DNA of 64,000 nucleotides from Streptomyces chattanoogensis (lineage in GTDB: Bacteria > Actinomycetota > Actinomycetes > Streptomycetales > Streptomycetaceae), in assembly GCF_001294335.1 (NCBI RefSeq), contig NZ_LGKG01000002.1, positions 124,001 to 188,000 on the forward strand. The letters are read 5' to 3'. Below, one piece after another: positions 32,867 through 43,470 of this stretch (position 1 is its first letter; every line of letters begins with the position of its first letter). Below the pieces are notes generated by a model that was not told where the DNA came from, made no database searches, and was given only the letters and a program-made list of their open reading frames with translations. A program made the position numbers and the translations under genes.

Positions 32867-33835
32867 TCATGCGTCCTTCTGGGCCCTGACGAGCGCCTCC
32901 CCCGCCTCGGTGCGGCAGTAGAGCACGGAACGCCCCACACGCCGTCGTTGCACCAGACGGGCATCGAGCAGCACCTTCAGGTGGCGCCCCACGGACCCCA
33001 ACCCGTGCCCGGTCAACGCCACCAGGTGTGTGGTGCTCTTCGGGTCGTCCAGCAGCACGAGGACCCTTGCCCGTACCGGCCCGAGAAGCGCGCGCAACGG
33101 CTCTGGAACCGGTGTGCGCTCCGCCTCCGCCAGGACACCCGAGCAGGGGTAGACGACGGCGTAGCGCCGGGACTGCCAGGAGACCCAGCTCTGCTGCGGC
33201 GTGACCGGCACAAACATCAACTGCGCTCCGGAGATCTCTCGCGAAGGATGGTCACGCGCGGTGACCTGCAGACGGCTCTGCCCGAGCCAGCGCATGCCGG
33301 TGCGCATATCGGCCAGGGCGCTCGCCCAGCCGCCTTCGCCCCACTGCGCCGTGCGCGCCACGACATCGGCCTCGATGATCCGTCGGCGCCGCGGCCAGTC
33401 GGGCAACACCGTGTGCCGCCAGACCCACTCCACGAGGTCGGCGGCCCGCTGCGGCAGATCGGAACGGTGCAGCTCGGCGGGGAGGGGGCCGTTCAGTGAG
33501 ACGGTCAGGTCGGTGCGGGCGGTCTCGGCCGGTGTGTCCCGCAGCCGCGCCACCTCGGCGTCAAACACCTGCTCCTTCTCGGTGGTTGGTGTGGGGGTGA
33601 GGAAGGTGGCGTTCCAGGTGGGTCCCAGGGCGGCTCGTATGAGGAGTGCGGTGATCGGGTGCCGGGCCTTCCGGCCGAGGTAGGCAGGCAGGTACGTGTC
33701 CAGCCAGGCACGCTCCCCCGGGTGTGCGGCCCTGCCTCGTTCCAGGACTTTCAGGCATGCGGTGGCCTCCGCGAGGGGCGAGATGACGAACCGGCTTCCG
33801 GCGAGTGTGTCCGCGTTGACCTGCCACCAGCCCAT
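32867..33835 (-). CDS. ArsR-type winged-helix regulator with large N-terminal domain
   Basis: A 322-residue protein. The last 85 residues form a winged-helix of ArsR type (RVLVLLDDPKSTTHLVALTGHGLGSVGRHLKVLLDARLV, then RRVGRSVLYCRT). The N-terminal 230 residues match the outline of a domain common in Streptomyces ArsR-like regulators (FVISPLAEATACLKVL). No Cys metal site typical of ArsR is seen, so the ligand is probably not a metal. ATG at 33835 has GGGAGG upstream. It is divergent, 58 bases apart, from an MFS transporter gene, which is the natural target. Confidence 0.87.
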   Translation of the reverse strand: MGWWQVNADTLAGSRFVISPLAEATACLKVLERGRAAHPGERAWLDTYLPAYLGRKARHPITALLIRAALGPTWNATFLTPTPTTEKEQVFDAEVARLRDTPAETARTDLTVSLNGPLPAELHRSDLPQRAADLVEWVWRHTVLPDWPRRRRIIEADVVARTAQWGEGGWASALADMRTGMRWLGQSRLQVTARDHPSREISGAQLMFVPVTPQQSWVSWQSRRYAVVYPCSGVLAEAERTPVPEPLRALLGPVRARVLVLLDDPKSTTHLVALTGHGLGSVGRHLKVLLDARLVQRRRVGRSVLYCRTEAGEALVRAQKDA

Positions 33836-33893
33836 GGTTTCGCCTCCCTGCGAAACATTACGCCGGCTCCGCAGCGCCGCTGAGACTCCGGGC

Positions 33894-35123
33894 ATGCAGA
33901 CCTATCGCACCCTTTTCCGTACCAGGGAGTTCACCCCGCTCCTGCTGACGTCTGCCGGGCAGGGGGCGGGTCAGACGGTGAGCGGACTGGCCCTGGGAAC
34001 GCTGATCCACTCGGGAACCGGTTCGCCCTTGCTGACCGCTCTCGCCATGTTCGGTCCCTCGCTCGCCCAGGTGATCGGGGCCACGACGCTGCTGTCGGCA
34101 GCCGACCGGCTGCCACCGCGCGCCGCCTTGACCGGACTGTCCCTGCTCTTCGGTCTCGGCACCGCGGCCCAGGCCCTGCCCGGTCTGCCCGTCACGGCGG
34201 CCTTCGCGGTCGTCCTCGCACTCGGTGTGGTCTCCGCCGTCGGTGGCGGGGTGCGCTACGGGTTGCTCAACGAGCTCCTCACGAAGGACGGTTACCTGCT
34301 GGGGCGCTCCCTGTTCAACATGTCGGCGGGGGCCGTGCAGATCTGCGGGTTCGCGGTCGGCGGTGTACTGGTGGCGGCGCTGTCCGCACGCGGCGCGCTG
34401 CTCGTCGGCTCTGCGCTGTACTGCTCGGCCGCGGCCGTGGCCCGGTTCGGTCTCGCCCGCCGCGCGCCGCGGGCCGCGGGACGGCCGTCAGTCGGCGAGA
34501 CCTGGCGGAACAACGCGCGTCTGTGGGACTCGAGGCCCCGCCGCCATGTCTACCTGGCGTTGTGGGTTCCCAACGGGCTGATCGTTGGTTGTGAGTCCCT
34601 GTACGTCTCCTACACCCCCCGGAATGCCGGAGTGCTCTTCGCCTGTGGTGCGTTCGGCATGCTGGTCGGCGACGTCCTGGTGGGCAGGTTCGTACCCCGG
34701 CGGTGGCGGCAACGGCTCGGCGTTCCGCTGAGTCTGCTGCTGGCCGCTCCGTACCTGGTCTTCGCCCTGCGGCCGCCGCTTGCCGTCGCCGTACCGGCGG
34801 TCGTGGTCGCCGGGCTCGGATACGCGGCGAGCCTGCCGCTCCAGGAGCGTCTGATGTTCCTGACGCCGGAAGAGCTGAGCGGGCACGCCCTCGGGCTGCA
34901 CTCCGCCGGCATGCTCACCCTGCAGGGTGTGGGCGCGGCCCTGGCGGGCGCCGTCGCACAGTTCACCTCTCCCTCACTGGCCATGGCCGCAACGGCAGCG
35001 GTTTCGACAGCGGTCACGCTCGCCCTGGTTCCTGGTCTGCGCCCCCTCCCGCACACCCAGCATGCCCAACCGTCCCGGCAGCCTGCCTCCCCACGGCCCG
35101 CCCAACCCGATGCGGCACGGTGA
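33894..35123 (+). CDS. MFS transporter
   Basis: A 409-residue membrane protein with about 12 hydrophobic helices in the major facilitator fold (REFTPLLLTSAGQGAGQTVSGLALG, then LGVVSAVGGGVRYGLLNELL). It resembles drug-export MFS proteins related to antibiotic self-resistance, but the substrate is unknown. Start ATG at 33894 (MQTYRTLFR) fits the first helix; the ribosome binding site is weak. It is divergent from the ArsR-type gene and probably controlled by it. Confidence 0.87.
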   Translation: MQTYRTLFRTREFTPLLLTSAGQGAGQTVSGLALGTLIHSGTGSPLLTALAMFGPSLAQVIGATTLLSAADRLPPRAALTGLSLLFGLGTAAQALPGLPVTAAFAVVLALGVVSAVGGGVRYGLLNELLTKDGYLLGRSLFNMSAGAVQICGFAVGGVLVAALSARGALLVGSALYCSAAAVARFGLARRAPRAAGRPSVGETWRNNARLWDSRPRRHVYLALWVPNGLIVGCESLYVSYTPRNAGVLFACGAFGMLVGDVLVGRFVPRRWRQRLGVPLSLLLAAPYLVFALRPPLAVAVPAVVVAGLGYAASLPLQERLMFLTPEELSGHALGLHSAGMLTLQGVGAALAGAVAQFTSPSLAMAATAAVSTAVTLALVPGLRPLPHTQHAQPSRQPASPRPAQPDAAR

Positions 35124-35285
35124 GGCAGGGCCGTCATCCTCGGCGGGGGAAAGCGGCTCTTCGCAGGCATGCTGTCGCGCTCGCTGCGGTGCGTGTCCGT
35201 GCCGCACCAGCGGTCACGACACTGGGGGCGCCAGGACACATGCTGGATCCGAGTGGCCCCGCACCGGCGACAGGAGCACAGGCAC

Positions 35286-36126
35286 ATGGCCGAGGGTTTC
35301 GCAGGCACCGGCCAGGCTCCGCGCACGTCCGAGCTGGCCGGTTGCACCGGGCTCTCCGCCGACGAGGTGCGCGAGGGGCTGGCGCAACTGCACGCGAGCC
35401 ATGATCTGGTGTGGGACCCGCGGGACCGCGATCGGGTCCTCATGGCTCATCCCTTCGCCTCCGTGCCGCTCGGCTTCCCGGTCATGGGGGCGCGCACGCT
35501 GTGGTGGGGCGGCTGTGCCTGGGACTCGTTCGCCATCCCGCATCTGGTCCACGGCGAGCCGGACGTGCTGGCCGCCACCCGCTGTCCGGCCTGTGACACC
35601 CCGCACGCCTGGGTGGTCAACCGAGCCGCGCCGCCACCCGGCAACGAGGTGGCGCACTTCCTCATCCCGATCCGCCGTGCCTGGGAGGACGTCGTCCACA
35701 CCTGCAACCACCAGCGGCTGTTCTGTTCCGCCCCGTGCGTCGACAGCTGGCCGGCGCGTACCGGGCAGGAGCGCGGCTACGTCATGGATCTGGCGACCCT
35801 GTGGCGTCTCGCCCGCAACTGGTACGCGGGGCGCCTGGAACCGGGCTGCTCCCGTCGTGATCCCGCTTCCGCCGCCGACTACTTCGTGGAGGCCGGCCTG
35901 TATGGCCCCTTCTGGGGCCTGCCCGACCGGCAAGAGAAGGATCGGACCGGCCCGGACTGGCTTCCCCTGCCTCAAACCCGGTCGGTCGGGGCGGATCCTC
36001 CAAGTACTCCAGGACACCGCCGGGTTCCCGGGGAACGCCCAGGCCTGGGCCACGGCCCACTCGGGATCCCTCCGCGGGCGGACCTACGCTTCCCGCGCCG
36101 CGGAGGTGAGGGACATGTCCGCGTAA
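35286..36126 (+). CDS. MerB-like organomercurial (alkylmercury) lyase family protein, probable frameshift near the 3' end
   Basis: A small N-terminal winged-helix segment (ELAGCTGLSADEVREGLAQL) leads into a MerB-like domain. The motif GGCAWDSFAIP (Cys77, Asp80) matches the Cys-x-x-Asp of the organomercurial lyase active site, and CSAPCVDSW follows. There is also an RCPAC pair. It may cleave C-Hg bonds, but many such proteins lie outside mer operons and no merA is here. After about 35940 the original frame runs to 37181 with poor third-position GC, while the +1 frame has typical codon use up to a stop at 36126. A frameshift is therefore suspected and the C-terminus is not reliable. Start ATG 35286 follows AGGAG. 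Confidence 0.6.
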
Positions 36127-37109
36127 CGGTCACCCGCAACCTGTCCGGCGATCGGCTCCAGCAGCGCCAGTTCCTCGGCGCTCAGCGCGATCCGGGTGGC
36201 CGCGGCGTTCTCGAGGAGGCGGCTGCGCCTGCGGGTCCCGGGGATCGGCACGACGGTCAGGCCGTGTGCCTGCGCCCGGTGCTGCACCCAGGCGAGGGCG
36301 ATCTGCGCCGTGGTGGCGCCGTGGTCGGCTGCGATCTTGTGCAGGGGCGCCAGGAGAGCGGCGTTCGCCTTGGCATTGTCGCCGGTGTAGCGCGGCAGCG
36401 ACTGGCGGAAGTCGCTGCTGGAGAGGTCCTTGCCCGCGTCGGTGAAGGCACCCGTCAGAAAACCCCTGCCCAGGGGCGAGTACGGCACGAAGGCGACCCC
36501 GAGTGCGGCGGCCGCGCCCACCACGCTGTGCTCGACGTCCCGGCTGAAGACCGACCACTCCGACTGCACGGCGGTGATCGGGTGCACGGCGTGCGCCTCG
36601 CGCAGCTCGGCACCGGTGACCTCGCTCAGGCCGAGATGCTTGACCTTGCCTTCCCGCACCAGTTCGGCCATGGCGCCGACGGACTCGGCGAGCGGGACGG
36701 CGGGGTCGCGGCGGTGCATGTAGTAAAGGTCGATGACCTCGACGTTCAGGCGGCGCAGACTCGCCTCGACGGCCTTCTTGACGTAGCCGGGATCGTTACG
36801 GATGGCCCGGTAGCCCGGGTCGTCGGCGCGGTACTCGATGCCGAACTTGGTGGCCAGGGTGATCGTGTCGCGGTGCGCGGCGACGAACGGTGCGAGGAAC
36901 TCCTCGTTGGCACCGACGCCGTACATGTCGGCGGTGTCGATGAAGGTGACGCCCGCCTCGACGGTGGCCTCCAGGGTGTCGCGGGCCGCCGCGTCGTCCG
37001 TCTGCCCGTATGCGGCGCTGATGCCCATGGCGCCGAAGCCCTGGACGCCGACGAGGGGGCCGCCGTTGCCCAGCTCGACCTTGCTGATCTGTTCGATGGT
37101 GTTGCTCAT
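36084..37109 (-). CDS. aldo/keto reductase
   Basis: A 341-residue NADPH-dependent reductase of the AKR13/YakC-like type. The catalytic tetrad outline is visible: FIDTADMYG (Asp, Tyr), TLATKFG (Lys) and DLYYMHRRDP (His). The C-terminal VPIPGTRRRSRLLENAAA binds the cofactor phosphate. ATG at 37109 follows GGGACTGAGG, 7 bases after the MerR gene stop. It is co-transcribed with that regulator and may reduce reactive aldehydes. Its 3' end overlaps the tail of the MerB-like gene by about 40 bases. Confidence 0.93.
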   Translation of the reverse strand: MSNTIEQISKVELGNGGPLVGVQGFGAMGISAAYGQTDDAAARDTLEATVEAGVTFIDTADMYGVGANEEFLAPFVAAHRDTITLATKFGIEYRADDPGYRAIRNDPGYVKKAVEASLRRLNVEVIDLYYMHRRDPAVPLAESVGAMAELVREGKVKHLGLSEVTGAELREAHAVHPITAVQSEWSVFSRDVEHSVVGAAAALGVAFVPYSPLGRGFLTGAFTDAGKDLSSSDFRQSLPRYTGDNAKANAALLAPLHKIAADHGATTAQIALAWVQHRAQAHGLTVVPIPGTRRRSRLLENAAATRIALSAEELALLEPIAGQVAGDRYADMSLTSAAREA

Positions 37110-37116
37110 GATGGCC

Positions 37117-37581
37117 TCAGTCCCTTTCCGACGCCCGGCGGGCGCCCGCATAAAAATCGATCTTGGCGTCAAGGACGGTGAGGGTGTCCTGCAACTCCGC
37201 GATGCGCGTGACGACCTCGCGCCGGGTCTGTTCCAGAATCTCCCGCCGTTCGTCGAAGGTGGCCTCACCCTGGCGGACCAGCTCCGCGAACGTGACCATG
37301 TCGGCGACCGGCATCCCGGTCAGTCTCAGCCTGCGTACGAAGGTGAGCCAGTCCAGGTCCCTGTTGCTGAAGAGACGCTGGCCGTTGTGCGACCGCTCCA
37401 CGTGCGGCATCAGACCGATTTCCTCGTACCAGCGCAGGGTGTGAGCCCTGAGCCCGGTGTACTCCGCGACCTCGCGGATCGTGTAGCGGTCCTGGCCGTC
37501 GGGTCGCGGATGGTCCGTCCCCGCGACCACGCAGACGTCCACGGGCGGGGATTTCACGGGGTTGCTGTCGATCACCGTCAT
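37117..37581 (-). CDS. MerR-family transcriptional regulator
   Basis: A 154-residue regulator. The N-terminal winged helix (YTIREVAEYTGLRAHTLRWYEEIGLM, then GQRLFSNRDLDWLTFVRRL) is followed by a coiled coil and a short C-terminal tail with no conserved Cys pair, so it responds to an organic or redox cue and not to a metal like MerR itself. It heads an operon with the aldo/keto reductase. Its promoter shows the long spacer expected for MerR control, so it probably activates its own operon. ATG 37581 was chosen over the open frame to 37671 because the promoter lies between them. Confidence 0.9.
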   Translation of the reverse strand: MTVIDSNPVKSPPVDVCVVAGTDHPRPDGQDRYTIREVAEYTGLRAHTLRWYEEIGLMPHVERSHNGQRLFSNRDLDWLTFVRRLRLTGMPVADMVTFAELVRQGEATFDERREILEQTRREVVTRIAELQDTLTVLDAKIDFYAGARRASERD

Positions 37582-37588
37582 GCCGATT

Positions 37589-37619
37589 ACGTTAGGACGT
37601 TCAAGTGCACTTGAAGCAA
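37589..37619 (-). promoter_or_regulatory. MerR-type promoter with palindromic operator in a 19-bp spacer
   Basis: On the minus strand: -35 TTGCTT (37619-37614), a 19-base spacer, -10 TAACGT (37594-37589). The spacer holds most of the perfect 16-bp palindrome TTCAAGTGCACTTGAA (37600-37615). A 19-bp spacer with a central dyad is the hallmark of MerR-activated promoters. The MerR gene starts 8 bases after the -10, so the mRNA is nearly leaderless. Confidence 0.82.
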
Positions 37620-37723
37620 GCGCACTCCGCGCGCTGTGGCGATGGCACGGCGGGGCGGCCGGTCGGCACACCCGGGAAGTCAGTCCCTCGGCATGGCGTC
37701 CGGCAGGCCGAGCGCTCGCTCGG

Positions 37724-38218
37724 CAGCTGCCCGGAGCACCCGACGACGCTCACGCCGCCTTCGGCCCGCTGGCCCATCCCGCCCAACTCGCCTCCGTACA
37801 GGGCCTGTTGCAACGTCTCCCGGACCACGCCGAGATCGTCACCGGCGGCGCGTCCCTCGACCGGCCCGGCTACTTTCACCAGGCCACGGTGATCGCGGGG
37901 GCGCGGCAGAAGGACGAGATCGTACAGAGCGAGGTGTTCGGCCCGGTCGTCACCATCCAGCCCTTCGCCGACGAGTCCGAGGCCCTCCACCTGGCGAACG
38001 ACGTACCCCAGGGACTCGCCGCGAGCGTCTGGACCCGCGACCACGACCGCGCCATGCGCGCGAGCCGCGCGCTGCGCACCGGCATCGTCTGGGTCAACAC
38101 CCACGGCACGACGGTGTCGGAGATGCCGCACGGTGACGTACGCCACTCCGGCTACGGCAGCGATCTCTCCCTCACCGGCCTGCTCGACTACACGCAGGTC
38201 AAGCACGTCATGCTGTGA
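37724..38218 (+). pseudogene. aldehyde dehydrogenase, C-terminal fragment only
   Basis: About 165 residues that align with the last third of NAD-dependent aldehyde dehydrogenases: FGPLAHPAQLASVQGLL, GYFHQATVIAGARQKDEIVQSEVFGPVV, FADESEALHLANDV, GLAASVWTRDHDRA, GIVWVNTHG and the C-terminal LDYTQVKHVML. The N-terminal Rossmann domain and the catalytic Cys/Glu are absent, and the sequence upstream (37620-37720) is not ALDH-like. It is therefore a truncated pseudogene next to the MerR/aldo-keto reductase operon. The loss could be due to a deletion that joined it to the regulator promoter. Confidence 0.75.
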
Positions 38219-38286
38219 CGGACCGCCGGGGCTGAGCCGCGACGCGGACGGCCGGTCGGCAGGACGCCGGTCCGGACAAGATCGCG

Positions 38287-38400
38287 ATGGCCGCCGAGGC
38301 CCGCGGCAGGGGCGTCGGCGCTTCACTGACCAGCGCATTTGTCGCCGACGCCGCGGGAGGCCGAGATCGGCTCCGCCCCCTGGAGGCCCGCCGGACTTCC
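38287..38400 (+). pseudogene. GNAT acetyltransferase remnant
   Basis: A short stretch, AAEARGRGVGASLTSAFVADA, matches motif A of GNAT N-acetyltransferases (R-G-x-G-x-G binding acetyl-CoA). No other GNAT sequence lies upstream or downstream. It is taken as a remnant next to the broken aldehyde dehydrogenase. Confidence 0.35.
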
Positions 38401-38419
38401 GCGCGGACCGCCCCACCCC

Positions 38420-38449
38420 TTGACAGCGGCCCCCGCCAGACTCGACGAT
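38420..38449 (+). promoter_or_regulatory. promoter of the asparagine operon, leaderless arrangement
   Basis: TTGACA (38420-38425), an 18-base spacer and GACGAT (38444-38449) end six bases before GTG 38456. No ribosome binding site lies before that GTG, as expected for a leaderless transcript. Confidence 0.5.
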
Positions 38450-38455
38450 CCCCGG

Positions 38456-39193
38456 GTGAACCTGTCAGACAGCCAGACAGCTGGCGGAATGCCCCGGCGC
38501 GTCAGCGCGATGGAAGCGGTCCTGAACCATCTGCGCGGCGCCATCGAGCGGGGCGACTACGCGGTCGGGGACAAGCTCCCCTCGGAGGCGGAGCTCTGCC
38601 GTCGCCTGGAAGTCAGCAGACCCGTGCTCCGGGAGGCGCTGCGGGCGCTCCAGACGATGGGGCTGACGGTCTCGCGTACGGGCAAGGGCACCTTCGTCGT
38701 CTCCGACGGCGCGACCGCCGACCCCACCTTCGGCGACTACTCGGCCAGCGATCTTCTCGAAGTGCGTCGGCATGTGGAGATCCCGGTGGCCGGGTACGCG
38801 GCGGTACGCCGTACGCCGGAGGACCTCGACCAGCTGAGTCACCTGCTGGAGCGGATGGAGCAGGAGACCGACACCACCGCATGGGTCGCCATGGACACCC
38901 TCTTCCACCTCTCCGTCGCCCAGGCGGCCCGGAACCCGGTCTTCCGGCGGGTGATCGAGGAGATCCGCGACGCGCTGGCCCGGCAGTCCGCCTTCCTCAA
39001 CGAGCTCGGCGGACGGCGCGAGCAGGCGAACCGGGAGCACCGGGCGATCGTCGAGGCGCTCATCGACCAGTCCGAGCACGACGCGGCGGAAGCCATGGAG
39101 CACCACCTCGCCCGCGTCGAGTCGACGCTGACCACCATCGTGCGGCCACCCCACGACACGAACCCCTCCACGGAGAGTGAGGGTCACGTGTGA
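38456..39193 (+). CDS. FadR/GntR-family regulator of the asparagine operon
   Basis: A 245-residue GntR-type regulator: winged helix (MEAVLNHLRGAIERGDYAVGDKLPSEAELCRRL, then VSRPVLREALRALQTMGL) and a helical FCD ligand domain (SASDLLEVRRHVEIP to AAEAMEHHLARVE). The FCD domain usually binds a small carboxylate through a metal held by Asp/His residues (FHLSVAQAARNP, EHRAIVEAL). The gene lies 72 bases before the asparagine permease, so it probably controls the operon in response to asparagine, aspartate or fumarate. GTG 38456 was chosen for its leaderless promoter; internal ATGs exist further on. Confidence 0.88.
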   Translation: MNLSDSQTAGGMPRRVSAMEAVLNHLRGAIERGDYAVGDKLPSEAELCRRLEVSRPVLREALRALQTMGLTVSRTGKGTFVVSDGATADPTFGDYSASDLLEVRRHVEIPVAGYAAVRRTPEDLDQLSHLLERMEQETDTTAWVAMDTLFHLSVAQAARNPVFRRVIEEIRDALARQSAFLNELGGRREQANREHRAIVEALIDQSEHDAAEAMEHHLARVESTLTTIVRPPHDTNPSTESEGHV

Positions 39194-39265
39194 ACGAAGG
39201 CAGCGCGATCACCACCTGAAGGCACCGCCGCGCGCAAGCGAGGCCGAGTGAAGCGAGGTTTCGGC

Positions 39266-40756
39266 ATGAGTGAGCAGTCCCTCCGGCAGGCGGAGCCACA
39301 GCAGGAGCAGCGGGCGGCAGCGAGCGGGCCCCCCGATGCGGGAGATGCCGGGTACAGCAAGTCGCTGAAAACCCGGCACATCAACATGATCGCCATCGGC
39401 GGGGCGATCGGCACCGGGCTGTTCCTCGGCGCGGGCGGCCGGCTGGCCGGCGCCGGGCCCTCGCTGGCCCTGGCGTACGCGGTCTGTGGCGTCTTCGCCT
39501 TCCTCGTGGTGCGCGCGCTGGGGGAACTGGTGCTGCACCGGCCGTCCTCCGGCGCGTTCGTCTCCTACGCCCGGGAGTTCCTCGGCGAGAAGGGGGCGTT
39601 CGTCGCGGGCTGGATGTACTTCCTGAACTGGGCCACCACCGGGATCGCCGACATCACGGCGGTGGCGACCTATACGCACTACTGGGGCATGTTCTCCGAC
39701 ATCCCGCAGTGGGTGATCGCCCTGACAGCGCTCGCGGTCGTGCTGACCGTGAATCTGATCTCCGTGAAGATCTTCGGTGAGATGGAGTTCTGGTTCGCGA
39801 TCGTCAAGGTCGGCGCGCTGGTCGTCTTCATGCTGATCGGCATCTTCCTGCTGGTCACCCAGCACCCGATCGCCGGCCACTCCCCCGGTCCCGCCCTGAT
39901 CACCGACAACGGCGGTGTCTTTCCCACCGGGACCCTCGCGATGCTGATGGTCGTCCAGGGCGTCGTCTTCGCCTATGCCTCCGTCGAGATGGTCGGTATC
40001 ACGGCAGGTGAGACCGCGGAGCCGGAGAAGGTCATGCCCAAGGCGATCAACTCCATCATGTGGCGGGTGGCCCTCTTCTACGTCGGCTCGGTGGTTCTGC
40101 TGACGATGCTGCTGCCGTGGAACGCGTACTCGGCCGATGAGTCCCCCTTCGTGACCGTGCTGTCCCATGTGGGGGTGCCCGCGGCGGGCGGCGTGATGAA
40201 CCTCGTCGTGCTGACCGCCGCGATGTCCAGCCTCAACTCCGGTCTCTACTCCACCGGGCGGATTCTGCGCTCGATGGCGATGTCCGGTTCCGCGCCGCGG
40301 TGCACCGGCGTGATGAGCCGCAGCCAGGTCCCGTACGGCGGCATCCTGCTCACGTCGGGAGTGTGTGTGCTGGGCGTGGGCCTCAACTACGTCGTGCCGA
40401 GCGAGGCGTTCGAGATCGTGCTGAACTTCGCGGCGATCGGCATCCTCAGCACCTGGGCGCTGATCATGGTCTGTCATCTGCTCTTCTGGCGGAAGACACA
40501 GGCCGGGCAGCTCGTCCGCCCCGTCTACCGGCTCCCCGGCTCGCCGTGGACCGAGAGCGTCACACTGGCCTTCCTCGCCCTGGTCCTGGTCCTGATGTGG
40601 ACCGACGGCGGCGCCGGCCGGACCACCGTCCTCTCCCTGCCCCTGATCGTGGCCGCGCTGGTCGGCGGCTGGTTCCTGGTACGGGGACGGGTCCGGGCCA
40701 TACAGGATGCGGCGGCGCCGGAGAGCACCGGACACACCCACCACACCGCCCCCTAG
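39266..40756 (+). CDS. ansP: amino acid permease, probably L-asparagine (AnsP-like)
   Basis: A 496-residue APC-superfamily permease with about 12 helices. The first helix carries the substrate-binding motif [17 protein letters not shown], and the [15 protein letters not shown] block is typical of the AAT/asparagine branch. It lies between a FadR-like regulator and asparaginase and aspartase genes, so L-asparagine is the likely substrate. GTG 39248 (GCGAGG five bases upstream) is an alternative start; ATG 39266 has an equal site. Confidence 0.87.
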   Translation: MSEQSLRQAEPQQEQRAAASGPPDAGDAGYSKSLKTRHINMIAIGGAIGTGLFLGAGGRLAGAGPSLALAYAVCGVFAFLVVRALGELVLHRPSSGAFVSYAREFLGEKGAFVAGWMYFLNWATTGIADITAVATYTHYWGMFSDIPQWVIALTALAVVLTVNLISVKIFGEMEFWFAIVKVGALVVFMLIGIFLLVTQHPIAGHSPGPALITDNGGVFPTGTLAMLMVVQGVVFAYASVEMVGITAGETAEPEKVMPKAINSIMWRVALFYVGSVVLLTMLLPWNAYSADESPFVTVLSHVGVPAAGGVMNLVVLTAAMSSLNSGLYSTGRILRSMAMSGSAPRCTGVMSRSQVPYGGILLTSGVCVLGVGLNYVVPSEAFEIVLNFAAIGILSTWALIMVCHLLFWRKTQAGQLVRPVYRLPGSPWTESVTLAFLALVLVLMWTDGGAGRTTVLSLPLIVAALVGGWFLVRGRVRAIQDAAAPESTGHTHHTAP

Positions 40757-40800
40757 AACACCGACACCCCTCAGAGCACCGAAAGCACCGAGAACCGATC

Positions 40801-41832
40801 ATGAGTCAGAGCACCACCCTGCCGCGCCGCGCTCCCCAGGCCCCGCCAGAGGTCCGCGAACCGGCCCACGCTCCCGTCGCCCATGTGGTGCGCGGAGGCA
40901 TCATCGAGGGCGTCCACCACGGATCGGTCGTGGTCCTGGCGGCCGACGGGAGCGTGGCGTTCCAGACAGGCGACATCGAGGCCGCCTTCTACCCGCGCTC
41001 GGCTCTCAAACCGCTCCAGGCGGTCGGCCTGCTGCGTGCGGGCCTGCCGCCGCTGGACGACGAGGCGCTGGCGCTGGTCGCGGCCAGCCACTCCGGCGAG
41101 GACCGGCACCTGGCCACCGCCGGGCGCATCCTCGCCACCGCCGGTCTGACCGAGGACGACCTGCGCAACGTCCCCGATCTGCCGTACGGGAGCGCCGTAC
41201 GGGACGAGTGGATCGGGCGCGGTCTCGGCCCCACCCGGCTCGCCCAGAACTGCTCGGGCAAGCACGCCGCCATGCTGCTGACGGCCCGGACGCGGGGCTG
41301 GCGCCTGGACGACTACCTCGACCCGGGGCACCCGTTGCAGCGGGAGATCGCCGCGACCGTCGAGGACCTCACCGGTCAGGGCATCGCCCGGGTCACCGTC
41401 GACGGCTGCGGCGCGCCGCTGTTCGCGGTCTCGCTGCACGGACTGACCCGGGCCGCCGCCCGGCTCGCGACCGCCGCTCCCGGCACCGACGAGGGCCGGG
41501 TCGCCCAGGCCATGCGCGAGCACCCCGAGATGGTCTCCGGCAGCGGACGGGATGTCGCCCGGCTGGTGCACGCCGTACCGGGGCTGCTCGCCAAGGACGG
41601 CTTCGAGGGCGTGGGGATCGCGGCGCTGCCGGACGGGCGGGCCGTCGGCGTGAAGATCGCCGATGGCGCCGACCGTGCCCGGATGCCGGTGACGGCGGCG
41701 GCCCTGGCGCGCTGCGGAGTCGATCCCGAGGTCCTCGCGGCCTTCGCCACCACGCCGGTCATCGGCGGCGGCGCACCGGTCGGATCCCTCCGGGCCGCGG
41801 GCGCCCTCGCCCCGTGGGACAACCGCGCCTGA
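40801..41832 (+). CDS. L-asparaginase, class 3 (Rhizobium ReAV type, PF06089)
   Basis: A 343-residue enzyme that hydrolyses asparagine to aspartate and ammonia. It belongs to the asparaginase_II family, which is unrelated to the E. coli AnsA/AnsB fold. Two S/C-x-x-K motifs typical of this class are present: YPRSALKPLQ (Ser67, Lys70) and NCSGKHAAM (Cys151, Lys154), 84 residues apart as in the R. etli enzyme. Cys203 (DGCGAP) corresponds to the second metal-binding Cys. No signal peptide, so it acts in the cytoplasm on imported asparagine. It is 44 bases after ansP. Confidence 0.9.
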   Translation: MSQSTTLPRRAPQAPPEVREPAHAPVAHVVRGGIIEGVHHGSVVVLAADGSVAFQTGDIEAAFYPRSALKPLQAVGLLRAGLPPLDDEALALVAASHSGEDRHLATAGRILATAGLTEDDLRNVPDLPYGSAVRDEWIGRGLGPTRLAQNCSGKHAAMLLTARTRGWRLDDYLDPGHPLQREIAATVEDLTGQGIARVTVDGCGAPLFAVSLHGLTRAAARLATAAPGTDEGRVAQAMREHPEMVSGSGRDVARLVHAVPGLLAKDGFEGVGIAALPDGRAVGVKIADGADRARMPVTAAALARCGVDPEVLAAFATTPVIGGGAPVGSLRAAGALAPWDNRA

Positions 41833-41921
41833 CCTCCCGTCAACTCCACTTCAATCGGGCGCCGTTCACACCCCTCGGCGCTCGCTCTCCTCCTCCCACC
41901 TCGCAAAGGACCACCCGCACC

Positions 41922-43343
<1,422 letters not shown>

Positions 43344-43357
43344 TCCCGAGCGCCCAG

Positions 43358-43394
43358 GCGGGGACCGACGGAGAAACGCGGCGACGGTCCCCGC
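43358..43394 (+). terminator. terminator hairpin after aspA
   Basis: A 10-bp perfect stem (GCGGGGACCG, 43358-43367, with 43385-43394) around 17 bases, 14 bases after the aspA stop. It should close the asparagine operon. Confidence 0.65.
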
Positions 43395-43470
43395 ACTCAT
43401 TCGGCCGCTTCCAGCCGTGGGACGGCTGCGGGCGTATCGTTCCCTGGCGCGGACTGGGAGGAGTGCAGCC

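Noticed and set aside
35169..37181. 670-residue continuous frame through the MerB-like gene and aldo/keto reductase locus
   Set aside because: Beyond about 35940 it has poor codon use and lies antisense to a clear aldo/keto reductase gene.
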